Assembly: GCA_016801845.1 (NCBI GenBank)
Contig: CM028927.1
Span: 13,364,501 to 13,428,500 of the forward strand
DNA from: Polydactylus sextarius
Taxonomy: Eukaryota > Chordata > Actinopteri > Polynemidae
Reading direction: 5' to 3'
Length of the DNA stretch: 64,000 nucleotides
Below, in pieces: positions 1 through 17,783 of the stretch. A program made the translations under genes and the position numbers. A model generated the notes under the pieces. The model was not told where the DNA came from and ran no database searches. It saw nothing but the letters and a program-made list of their open reading frames with translations. Every line of letters begins with the position of its first letter. The first letter of the stretch is position 1.

Positions 1-460
1 TCATTTTCAAAAGGGTACTTGGAGATCTGCCTGTGCAATACTTTGCTTTGCTTTTTTGAAAAGCTTCTCATTTTAATTTAATTTCAAAGACTATATTTAA
101 ACATTGTCACTTTACCAAGGAAGTTTTTCCATGTGTCTGTAGGGGGTTTGGCCTTAATGTAGCAGCAGCAACAGCAACACTGTGTTTATTATGAACTTTC
201 CACAGACTTTTTTTTTTCTTGAAAAGAGAAAGACAAAAAAGGATAAAATGTATTTCTTTTAATGCTGACTCGATTAAGCTAAATCACTGCAGGGGAAGGA
301 CTTTTATTTTTCACATTGTACAAGTAGCTATTTGTTTCTGTTTTCTGAAGCAAAAGCCACTGTGTTCTGTAAGATAACTCTCAGAATTAAATCCTTTTAT
401 ATATATATATTCTGTTTTAACAAAAGAGAGTATTAATAAAGTTGTTTTTTAAAAACAAAT
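1..460 (+). other. Probable 3' UTR end of an upstream + strand gene (MYLIP by synteny)
   Basis: No open frame is present. The stretch is AT-rich and ends with a canonical AATAAA at 435-440 followed by a GT/T-rich segment (GTTGTTTTTT and, further on, TTGTTGATTTT), as expected for a cleavage and polyadenylation site on the + strand. In human, MYLIP lies just upstream of GMPR in the same orientation, so this could be the terminal 3' UTR of mylip. That identity is inference; no coding sequence of the gene is in the window. Confidence 0.45.
435..440 (+). terminator. Poly(A) signal AATAAA
   Basis: A canonical hexamer with GT/T-rich sequence starting directly after it. It would end the upstream transcript; cleavage would be expected about 10-30 bases further on. 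Confidence 0.45.
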
Positions 461-3400
461 ACCTCAGAGTTGTTGATTTTATATGATTTTTTTGATTTTG
501 TGAGTGTGAGAAGTGTTTATTCAGAGAATTTTATGTTTTTCTTCCTTTTTTAAGTATTTTCTTATTTTAAATACAAGGTGGGTTTTTCCATATACAAAAC
601 TCAGAAAGACTTCAGACAAGGGGGGGGGGGTTTAAGAGGTCACCACTATACCAGACTGATTAGATTCCATCCATTTCCTTCATAACATTGTAGCTTTCAT
701 TAGGTCAGACCGTTGTTCTGGGGGACAGATGTGCTGATAACCGACTGGAAAGTGATACACAGAAAAACCACGGGAATGTACCTTAATATAGACTGACGTT
801 ATCGTCAGTCATGAGACGTGCTCTTTCTTTCTTTCATTTTTTTTTTCTTAGAGACGAAAGTTATCAAGGAAAATCAGTTAACCTGCTGTCTTGAAGTAAT
901 CAGAGCCCAGTGGTTTATGATCAGACAGGGTGAAACGAGAGGACAAGAGAGTTTTGTTGAGATCTGTGAGACTGTGTGAAGCAAATACCCGCCGTGACTC
1001 AATTCATCTGGTTTCCTACGGCTCCCCAGGTGGACTCAACGCTGAAAGGTCAACGCGTCATTTGTCATTGTCACGCTGGGAAAGGCGTTTTGAAAGTTGC
1101 ACAGTCTGTGGGTATGAAGATGCTCCCTGTGTTGATGAGAAATGACAAGCTCCACTGGACTGTGTTTATAAAGCCAGGAAACAAAAGTTAAACAGGAGCC
1201 ACTGTTTATTAGTTTGACTTTATCCTGCTCTGAACCCCTCTTTTGTCTTTCTTTGACCTTCTAGATGAGAATGCCTCTCTGTTTTTCTTATCTGTTTTCA
1301 CACTCTCAGGCATCACTGCCATTAAACAAACTCCAAGGACACTGATGACAGCTTGGGGGGGTTGGGGACATATGAAGAAGAGTGTTGTGATTTCCCGTCA
1401 GCCATGCAGAACTCCACTGTTATTGTGGGTTTGTAACACCTTGGCAAAAAATGTCAGACAGGCACTATCTAACTAGAATTAAACATTAACCTTTAAGATA
1501 CAGGATTGAGACATGAAAAACATCTATAAATGAGCCATTTACAGGCCTGGCTGCAGAAGAGTGACATATATTGGTCTGTTCAGATCAATAGCGCCTGTTT
1601 TTTGTTCATACCATGTGCATGGTTGACATACATTCACACGTATGCACACACACAAACAGGGTCACATTGTGGCTTCTGTAAAGCTGAAGCATCAACACGT
1701 GGTTGAAGCACAAACAGGAAAAGTCACATCGGAGAAGAGGTGGATAAGCTTGAAGTGCAGCGGTGGAAATTTCTGTGTGAATGTGTAAGCTCTTTGAAGT
1801 GTACAAATCTTTTTGTCGCTCTAATCCCAAAAATGTATCTAAAAGCACACAAGTGTATTAATCTTGTTTCGAGAAATGTTCAACAAAATATGGATTTCAT
1901 AGTGGGTGGAGGAGCGATAAGAGTCAGTGTCTGAGGAAATATAAGAAAATAAAACTAAAAGGGGCTTAGCGGTTACATTGAAAACAGTGGGTTTTGGATT
2001 TGCCTAATCTGTTACATATTTATTGTGTTTCAGTAAAAGGCCTCTGGCATGTAGGGCATCTACAGCGCTTGTAATGATCCGCTGAGACAAATGTAGGATA
2101 TGTTCACCATTTTACCATTAAATCTCCTTTAAAAAACTAATAATAAGAAGTCTGAAGCAGGTGCACACTTATCTCTTAATGTTGTCCCAAAAAATGTTTA
2201 CAAACCATTCTTTGCATGGACTCTATCTAGTTTTTATTGGCTTGGCTTCATTTCGCAAATATCCCTTATCTAGTGTGAATGTGTCCAATAGCAGTCGTCA
2301 ATAAAAACTAACAGAAGAGTTGTTTGTGACCTGTTTTTCCCAGGATAACATTGTATACAGAAATGTCGATACTAAACTGTGAGCTACTGTTACCGGTAGA
2401 TGAAAAGCTGCAGCAGGATTAAGCTCAAATGATATAATAATATAAAAATGAAATGTGGTTTCATTGTAAAGCAATAAAGACTGGTGTTTGGGGGCTAAAA
2501 TGTCCTGATGACACAGGTCATAGTAAAAAATAAAAAAGTTGTAAATGTTGAAATTTATTAAATCCAATCTTTTGGTTAATGCCACAACAGATTCATATCA
2601 TACTGTTTTTTTACTGTTTCCTCCTTGTGTGTGTTTACTGACCTGTGCACTACATTTCCTTTTTTAGCCCCACTATTAAATGCTTACAGACATGTTTTTC
2701 TTGCTTGTTCTTTGCCGCTATCAGTGCTGGATTACTTCACCACTGCATGTTGAGAACAAATATTACGTATAGCACAGACACATCTGCTACATTTATGGCT
2801 GGCTTGGCAGCATCACTGCTGTTCAGTCCACACGCCAAAATCCAATGACAAACTCTGAGAGTTCAGTTTGAAACTCGATGTGCCCTTAAAATGTCCTTTT
2901 ATTTTTACCCCTTTAGTCAAAACTAAGTGATGTGACATGTTTGTATCATGCACGATGGTTAAGGGTGAGAACTTGTTTATAATTTAAGGCTGAAGTTTTG
3001 AAACCCTGAGGCAAAGGGTGAATTATGTAGAGAACAATAACATAAAATCTAATATTTAATCTATTAGATAAGATATTATTATATCCATGTGGCAATGAGG
3101 AAAGTTTACTCAAGTCCTCAAGTCGAGCACTGTTGTTTTTTTAAACTAAAATGGCCTTTGACCCACTTCTCTGGAGTTTGAGATTGTTATTTTCATTTTT
3201 TTTTACTTTCATGCCTACTTAAGTATAGCATGCAGCAGCCGCAGTCTTATTACTGCAACAGAGAGAAGACATGCGGCACATTCAGCCAGACGTCGTCTTC
3301 TGGAGTCAAATTTTCTAGTTCATCTTTTCCAAACTTCACAGCACAAACCGCTGCACGTATTCCCCCGACTGGGAGGAGATCCTCCTTCATCCTCGTTACC

Positions 3401-3807
3401 TGAGTCGCTTAGATAGAAAACAAATAGAATTTTTAACTTCTTGTCATTTCAACTCATGCCAAGAAAAGAGCATCAAAGATGCAAAACAACTTATAGCACG
3501 CCCACCACCATGTGGGTTTAACATCTGTTTGGCCCAGTGACACGCTGCCAAGGGACTCACAGGTTAATCTGAATGTGTTTGAATTAAGTTTCCCCTGAGA
3601 AAACACAGGCCACCTCTTGATGGCATCAACGTGTGGTAACTGCACACTCTGACACTGTCGAGTCCGTGTGTACGTGCATGTTCTTTCGGAAGTTTTATAC
3701 AGATGTAAACAGTTGGTCTGTTCCAAGTAACACAATGTTCTCCAAGTGTAAATGGACCGCCCACCTCACGTGTTGTTATAGTTACATTGAAGTCTGGAAC
3801 AATATAG
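461..3807. other. Intergenic DNA, no gene seen
   Basis: Only short chance open frames, none with recognisable protein similarity, codon bias or splice context. A G-run (about 621-630) and simple T-runs are present. I see no RNA gene and no clear transposon. Confidence 0.6.
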
Positions 3808-5175
3808 ACCACAGAGGCTCAGGTTCTCTGCCTACACCCAAAAACACACTAGACTCTTGAGGATGAACACACTGTTTTGGTTTGTTTGCATGAGACATGC
3901 ATGCAAACAAACTATTGAGTTTGGAATCAATAGAAAACTACTACAGTTATCAATGTTAATATTTGGTATTTTACCCAGTAACATGCTGGTTAATTAATGG
4001 TGCTCAGTGAGGCTGAATTCAGGAACCACTAATTGATATTATTCCTGCCAACTAATGCTAATATAGTTGTTGAGATACTTTGCAGAAAACCACAAATGTG
4101 AACCTCATGGTGGCGCAACAGGAGAAGTAATTAGCCTACATCATCTGGGAAACAGAACAAAATGTTCTGACACTCCATCCAGTAGTTGTTGAGATAATTC
4201 AGTCCAGACCAAAGTGCAATAGAGGCATTGGCATCTCAGGAGCCACTCAGCTAAGATGACTGAATCATGTTGTCATGTTATATGATGACAAAAGTAACAC
4301 AGAGGAAAAATTAAGACTACAGAGGGAGTAGATTATCTGCCTACACCCAAAAAGACATTTTGACTTTTAAGATGACAGCAAAGATGAAAACACTGTCTTG
4401 GTATGTGTTTGTAAATCATGACAATAGCACAATGACCAGAGACATGTATCTTTAACAAAGTAACAAAGTATTGAGTTTTGAGTACAATTATCAGTTTTAA
4501 TATTTTGTATTTTCTACAGCAACATAATTGGACTGGACTAACAGCTAATAGATGCCATCTCTGCTAGCTTATGCTAAAATAGTTGTTGAGATATATTGCT
4601 GAAAACCACAAATGTGAACCTCATGGTGGCGCGGCAGAAGAAGTAATTAGCGTAGCCTACATCATCTGGGAACCAGAACAAAATGTTCTGACACTCCATC
4701 CAGTAGTTGTTGAGATAATTTAGTCTGAACCAAAGTGGTGTAGAGGCATTGACATCTCAAGAGCCACTCAGCTAAGATGACTGAATCATGTTGTCATGTT
4801 ATATGATGACAAAAGTAACACATAGACTAAAAAAGTTTTAATATTTGGTATTTTCTACATAACACCATGGACACACCACCACTACACCTAATAGTGTTCA
4901 CTGAGGCTGAACTCAGCCACAGCTAATAAGTCTTATCTCTGCTAGCTAATTCTAATACAGTTGAGACATTTTGCTGAAAACCACAAATATGAACCTCGAG
5001 GTGGCATCAGCATACGTCATCTGGGACCTTTGACAGTCAGAACAAAATGTCCTGACAATCCATTCAGCAGTTATTGAGATAATTGAGTCTGGACCAAAAT
5101 GTTTGAGAGACATTAGTATCACTAGAAGCACTAAGGTTAAGATGGCTGAATTATTTACGTGACAAAAGTAACACG
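3808..5175. repeat. Triplicated ~505-bp interspersed-repeat unit
   Basis: Three head-to-tail copies of one sequence: about 3808-4312, 4313-4820 and a shortened, more diverged copy at about 4825-5175. Shared landmarks are CTGCCTACACCCAAAAA near 3829 and 4340, GAACCTCATGGTGGCG near 4100 and 4616, and a segment ending in TAGTTGTTGAGATAATT near 4183 and 4707 (TTATTGAGATAATT near 5070). The wording of these landmarks is familiar from interspersed repeats of many teleost genomes, which supports a fish source; that link is from memory. No protein frame survives. It probably arose by local tandem duplication of an old element. Confidence 0.8.
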
Positions 5176-6062
5176 CATAGTGTTTAATTACATTTTGCTA
5201 TGTTGGGGGAGGAACAAGACATTGTGCAAACATGATGGGTAGAATAGTTCAAACAGTGAGAGTGACTCCTGCCATACAAGTAAAACCTGGACGTACATTC
5301 AGACTTCCACTTTCTACCACAACATCAGACTTTGACTCAAAGTGACACCTGAATCTCCCGCTGTGGCTCAGATACGCTGACACAGGACTCACCAAGTACA
5401 CATGTACTCTTTTGTTATCATTTTTATCGCTTAAAAAGCCTTAAAAGTGTCGACCTTTTCAGCACCCTCTTATCACTGCAGTCTAGCATGACGTACACAG
5501 GGGGTTAAAGGCCAGTAGGTTTATAACATCTGTGGCTTTGCTTACCTCACAGCAGTGTGAAAAATTAAGGTTTGTTGTATCTGTTTTCTGTTTTGTAAAG
5601 CACAGACATGTATAAAGTTTTATACATCTCTATAAATGCCTCTAAGATATAAGTTTAGTTAATTTATTATTAATTTGAGAGGCAGAGTTTACATTGTTTG
5701 TTCCTGGCTTGCAGTGCAGAGAATTTGTTGACAACGTGGAGAACATTCATTTTCACAGTTTTCAGGAATAACTGCCTCCTGCATGTGAGTGAAAACAAAG
5801 ACACCCCACTTAGAAACGGTACTGAAAAGGCAGCGACAAACAGTCACAGAAATATCACAAAGGCACATCTAGTTGCCAGGAAACACTTCAACAAGAGTTT
5901 TGACCCTGGAACTCAGACCATCAGAGCTTTTCTGCAACTATGCTGACACCTAGTGGCCTGACTCAGTAGTAACAACTTTATATGAATTTTAAGAAGGTCT
6001 TATCTTTGGACTTGGACTTGGATCCTCTGAAAGCTTGTTCTTGTACAGAGCAAACTCCAAAA

Positions 6063-6251
<189 letters not shown>

Positions 6252-6442
6252 GCATAAGAGTTTCTATATATAATCATGTGTTGAATCATGAAATAATGAT
6301 TCATTCTTTAAGAATAAAGCCACCTGTTCAGGTATAGTTGTATTTTAAGTGAATTAGTTTTATTAGTTGTGTTTCAGGCTTATTTAAAAACATGTATTAT
6401 TACAGTAAATAATAAAGTTTTGTTTTTGTGGTGGACATTTGT

Positions 6443-6444
<2 letters not shown>

Positions 6445-6496
<52 letters not shown>
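6445..6496. repeat. (AT)26 microsatellite
   Basis: A pure AT dinucleotide run of 52 bp. Confidence 0.98.
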
Positions 6497-6500
<4 letters not shown>

Positions 6501-7315
6501 ATGTGTCGCTGATTTTCTTTGTGATTGATTCACTAAAAGCTTCTTGTGACATTATTTTCTGTCCCATTTAGAAATACAAAATCTATACATATTAAAATGT
6601 GTCATGATAAGTTCTATGACTTATAAGTCATAAAACAATCGAATTAGTCAAACTTGCATACATGCACTGTTAAAACTTCAATTAAAGGTAACCTAGGTTC
6701 AGCACAGATTAATTCTTCGTCAGTAGAATAACTGGAAAATAAGTAGAAAATAAATTAAGTAACAGTTAGAAAAACAACATTAGGCCATAGTGTGTGTATC
6801 CACTGTATCCAGCAGAATGGATCGGGGCTGTTTATGCAACAGTTATCATTAGACTAAAGTATTTTCTTTTTCTTTTCTTTAGTATAAATAGTTGACATAC
6901 GACTAAACATGATGGATATAAATAAACAACACAGCACCGTGTCCTGGATTGTAGTTTATCCACATGAAAAGATAATGACTTTTCCATTTTAATGTGTTTG
7001 TCAGTCTGTAACCTATCTTGCGGCTCTTCCTGTGTCTCTACATCTTTCCTCTTTTCTCTGCTGCCTCTCTCTTCATCTCTCTCCCTCCCTTTTTCTCAGT
7101 CTCGCTATCCTGTATGGCAACAGCTTAGGGAGCAATGCCCCAACCGGACAGCAGGTGTGCTCTTAAGCACTGCAGCAGGCAGCCCACTGCAGTGCTTCTG
7201 CTGTGTGTGTGTGTGTTAGTAAGTGTGTGTGTGTATGTGTGTGTATATGCGTCAGCAGCTGGGACAGCCTGGCGTGTCTGCCAGCTTGGCCACTGCTGCT
7301 CCTGCCACTCTGCTG

Positions 7316-7437
7316 AAGGAGAGAGAGAGGGAGAGGGAGAGGACACTGGAGGAGTAGAGGGAGAAAGAGGGGACAGAGAGACAGTGAAAGAAAGAGAGAG
7401 GGAGAGAGAGAGAGAGGGGAAGAGAGAGAGGGGAGTC
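7316..7437 (+). promoter_or_regulatory. Polypurine GA-rich tract upstream of the gmpr TATA box
   Basis: About 120 bp composed almost wholly of A and G on the + strand (repeats of GAGAGAGAGG type with only a few pyrimidines), ending about 50 bp before the TATA box. Such tracts keep promoters nucleosome-poor and can form triplex DNA; a role here is inferred from position only. Confidence 0.5.
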
Positions 7438-7488
7438 CAGGCCTAAATAAAGCCATGGGGGCCGGGGCTGGGCTGGGCCCTCCTTTGC

Positions 7489-7496
7489 TATAAATA
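7489..7496 (+). promoter_or_regulatory. gmpr: TATA box of gmpr
   Basis: TATAAATA lies 156 bases before the gmpr ATG, just after a GC-rich block (7456-7480), placing initiation near 7515-7525 and giving a leader of about 130 nt. The ten bases CTATAAATAC also differ from the MEF2 consensus only at the last position; dual use is speculative. A TATA box fits a tissue-regulated rather than housekeeping promoter. Confidence 0.65.
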
Positions 7497-7519
7497 CGCT
7501 GGCCGCCTGGAGGTTCGGG

Positions 7520-7651
7520 TTTGGTGGCTGGGGTTTGGGACCAGCGACCACCACTGCTGCTGCTGCTGCTGCTTCCTCCTTCCTTAAGGGAGTCTCCTCT
7601 GCATACTCATCATCCTCATCCTGGTCCTCATCACTGTTCTGGACAGCCAAG
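7520..7651 (+). other. gmpr: Predicted 5' leader of gmpr with (CTG)6
   Basis: The segment between the predicted start site and the ATG. It contains six CTG triplets (7554-7571) and no ATG, so the ATG at 7652 is the first one met. The leader is stop-free in the gmpr frame (see findings). Confidence 0.5.
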
Positions 7652-14454
<6,803 letters not shown>

Positions 14455-15096
14455 TGGGACGCATACACAGACAACACATACATACACATACAAACAGGCT
14501 GCATTGTACATTATATGCAGAGTCTAAAAGTGCAATACATAGGACAATGGTGTAACCAGGAGAGGAGGAAGACACATACATACACAAGATCACCTAACCT
14601 GTTTCTCTCAGGATAACTTCTGTCAGAAAGCTGTTAGTCTCCTGCAGGTTGTGATTTTAAAAAGCTTTGACTTGAAACATTCTCCCAGTGGCATCATAGC
14701 ACTCCAGTCGACTTAATCCTACAGTGAGTGCGTTTACATGCTGACGATATCATAATATGTTACCAGATTCCTTTTGAATGCGCAAATGTCATCTTCCAGT
14801 TAGAACAGCCCTGATAAATCCTTTGCCATTTTTGGGGAAAATGGAATAAGGGAGCCTGAGTACTGAAGTATGCGTACTTCAGGTCTAATCTTTCTAAACT
14901 CTCTTTTAACTTGTGCATTTCTATTTTAACAGAATACCAAGAATGTGAGCTATGTGAAAAATCATTGCATGTAAGCACATTCAATGGGAGGAGTTGGACA
15001 CTTGTGCTTGAACCATTTGGTTGGAATGAACGTGCAAATCAATATGCAAGATCCAGAGACGGTGCCCTTTAATTGTCACTGGAGAAATCATGTCGC

Positions 15097-15102
15097 AATA
15101 AA
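15097..15102 (+). terminator. gmpr: Proximal poly(A) signal candidate of gmpr
   Basis: AATAAA about 640 nt after the stop, followed by GTGTTGATCATTCTGTG-type GT-rich sequence from about 15137. This is the likeliest main 3' end. Confidence 0.5.
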
Positions 15103-16130
15103 CTGCATGCAGAACCCTCTGCTCATTTCCTAACTGGTGTTGATCATTCTGTGACGCTTTGCCAAGATGTGCAAATCATATTCATAATCACATAGAACTT
15201 GCTAGTGCACCTTTCCTCATACAATGTTTGTGTGTTTTAATGGTTATGTGCATGTCTGGACAGTTACACTGAGCCATGTGAACACTATGATTTATTTATT
15301 CCAAACATGTGGTATTTATTTCAGATGCACGTGTAAAAATGGTCCCATCTGAGTCTCCTCCATTGATTCCACTGTGCCTGTTATTCTAAAACAAAGACCT
15401 GTGTCTTCTACTTCATTTAAAAGTTGCTTTCTTGTCTTTTAAGTGAGCAACTTCAGGGAAAGATTATGTTAAGAAGCAGAATGATGAAACACTACAAAAT
15501 AAAACTCCAACTTCAAATGCATAATGGATTTTAGACAATGCAGTTTGGGTGTTACTGCAACAAAGACAGAAAATGGTCGTAATAAACCAATAAACCAAAC
15601 CAAATAATCAGCAGGTGATCGCTGTGTTTCCTCTTTGGACTGTATATCTGTGACTGTGTTTGTGGGTACTGGCCTTTTCAAAGAAACACTGAAATACGAG
15701 CAGTTCTTCAGCTTTAAAAATCAAACAGACTTAAAGTCTGTATCTGTGCTGCAGCATGGAGGGGAAAAATGACTGATCCATGGATTTTCTTGGGGCTTTT
15801 CAGACTCATACAACACAGATGTGCTGCGGCCAGGAGATTTATTCTGTCACCACAAGGTTGTATAATTGCTGTAAGAATTAATTTCTGCTGTGTAACATAT
15901 AGCAGTTGAGAGCAATGGTGAATTTGCACGACGTATTTATGAGCCGTTTCAACCACTGTTATTCTTTAAGTCGAGCGGTAGCGTGTAATGTCGACCATTT
16001 TACACTAGAGGGAGCTGTTATCTGCGCAGCCTCACCACTCAGCCAAACAGATGGAGGGAGACATCATCATAAAAGTGAAGGTTTTAAACGAGCAGCTATT
16101 ATCAAAATGCAGTGCTGGTGTTAATATTCA

Positions 16131-16136
16131 AATAAA
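16131..16136 (+). terminator. gmpr: Distal poly(A) signal candidate of gmpr
   Basis: AATAAA in TTCAAATAAAGACAC. It faces the opposite-strand signal at 16152-16157, so a transcript ending here would reach the atxn1 3' end. Confidence 0.35.
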
Positions 16137-16151
16137 GACACAAGTTGCCCA

Positions 16152-16157
16152 TTTATT
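16152..16157 (-). terminator. atxn1: Distal poly(A) signal of atxn1
   Basis: On the - strand this reads CTGGAATAAATGGGC, followed 15-30 nt later by TTGTGTCTTTATTTG, a plausible GT/T-rich downstream element. The position gives a 3' UTR of about 7.3 kb, close to the very long 3' UTR known for mammalian ATXN1. Confidence 0.55.
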
Positions 16158-17752
16158 CCAGATATGTCAAGGTTTCATTTTCTTTTTCAAAGAGGTGCAT
16201 TTGTACAGTTGTCAAATACATACACCGACAGGGTTTCTCCATTGCTATAGAGGAAAGGGGTGGTGAGACACAGGGACTTGGTGAGTACAGTATAGTACAA
16301 ACAAGTTGGCTGGGAACTGCTGCGGCCCCCTGCAGGCCAAGAAATGTCCGTGCAGGTCTGTGCTGATGTCCTGTTCTCTGTCACTGTGTCGTCGGATAGA
16401 AAGTTTTAAGTTCAGTACTTGGTGTCACAGGTTTAGCAGAGAAACATCTAGACAGACTGGTTTCTAACCTCGGGGCTGAGTGTTCAGAACAGGGGGAGGA
16501 ATCAACTGAGCCACAGCTGACAGATAAGATCCACCCCCCCCTCCGTGGCAGTGGGCAGGGTCGGAGGTGACGACGCGTACAGCCTGTCCCCCGCTGAAGT
16601 TTTTGTTGCCTTGCAGAGAGAGGCAGACTAAAGTTCAGTACACTGAAGAGAAATCCAAGCCACCTCCAGCATTATACACATAATATCATAATAATAATAA
16701 TTCATAGTTAATTGTCAATAATGACATTTGTTAATCATATCAAATTATATGTAATAAATGTACATATCTTATAACCCATATCAAACAGCCCACTATGTAA
16801 ATTGATTGGGGTGAAACTAAACTGTTAAGTGGGCCTCTACAAGTTTTTTTTTCTTTCTGCCTGAGTTGGTTATCCAGCGCTATGGACATTGACGAGACAT
16901 CATACAAAAAAGAGAAAAAAAAAAAAGAAAGAAAAGATAAAAGAATGAAAAAAAAACCAAAAACAAAAAGGAATCCTGATCAAATTCTGTTCACTTTTAA
17001 AACACGACAAAGTGCCAAAAAACACATCATTTTTTTTGCAAAAAAAAAAAAAAAATGAAAGTACAAACATCAAGAAACAAAGAGCACACATGCCTTTTTT
17101 TCTGATTGAAAAGTCAAAGCTCACACACCAACATTCATTTTTATTTGTAAAGTTGTGCAAGAAGCCAATTTAATAAAAAAAAAAAAAAAAAGAAAAAAAA
17201 AGACATTAGCTGTGTTCCTCGTGTGAGGAAGCTTGTCATAAAAACTCAACAATGACACATTCTCTACATTAGTTTTAAGTCCCCTGACATTATAGTGAGT
17301 GCTACAAGGAGACCCAAAACACAGAAAAAAGCTCCTGCACCAAGGATAAATGCAAAAAAAAAAAAAAAGCAAAGGTTTGTATGCACCGTTTTCACACCAC
17401 ACAACCAAACCAAGCTGTGCTTCTGACAACGACAAAAAAAAAAAAAAAATCTGAATTTGAACTCAAGAAAGGCAAAAAAAAAAAGTGCAACAAACCTGGC
17501 TGGCTGGTGCAGGGTGGAAAAGATTTCAAACAAACCTGACAACAACAACCAAAAAAAAAAAAAAAAAGGGATGCATTCCATGAGAAAAAAAAAAAGTTTT
17601 CCTAGTAGAAAAGAACCAAGGAATCACCTAACACCTCGGCCCGTTGGACCCAAGAACGCGCCGGGCGCCAAGCGAGATGGAGCACAGACAGATAAACACA
17701 AGGTTACGGCAAGGTGATGTGCAAAAACTTAAACTGAGCCATCTCTCTTCTT

Positions 17753-17783
<31 letters not shown>

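Larger units (their letters stand above)
14455..16136 (+). other. gmpr: gmpr 3' UTR and downstream region
   Basis: Non-coding after the stop. AATAAA hexamers occur at 15097, 15581 and 16131, so short (~650-nt) and long (~1.7-kb) 3' UTRs are both possible. No other gene is seen. Confidence 0.55.

Noticed and set aside
930..1191. Overlapping 71-codon frames, one reading CHCHAGKG, which recalls a phosphatase-type HC(x)5 loop
   Set aside because: No Arg at the loop end, no flanking domain, no splice or homologous context; two frames are equally open, so chance is the best explanation.
3808..5175. CRISPR-like or satellite array
   Set aside because: Units are ~505 bp, diverged and without regular short direct repeats and unique spacers; vertebrate context excludes CRISPR.
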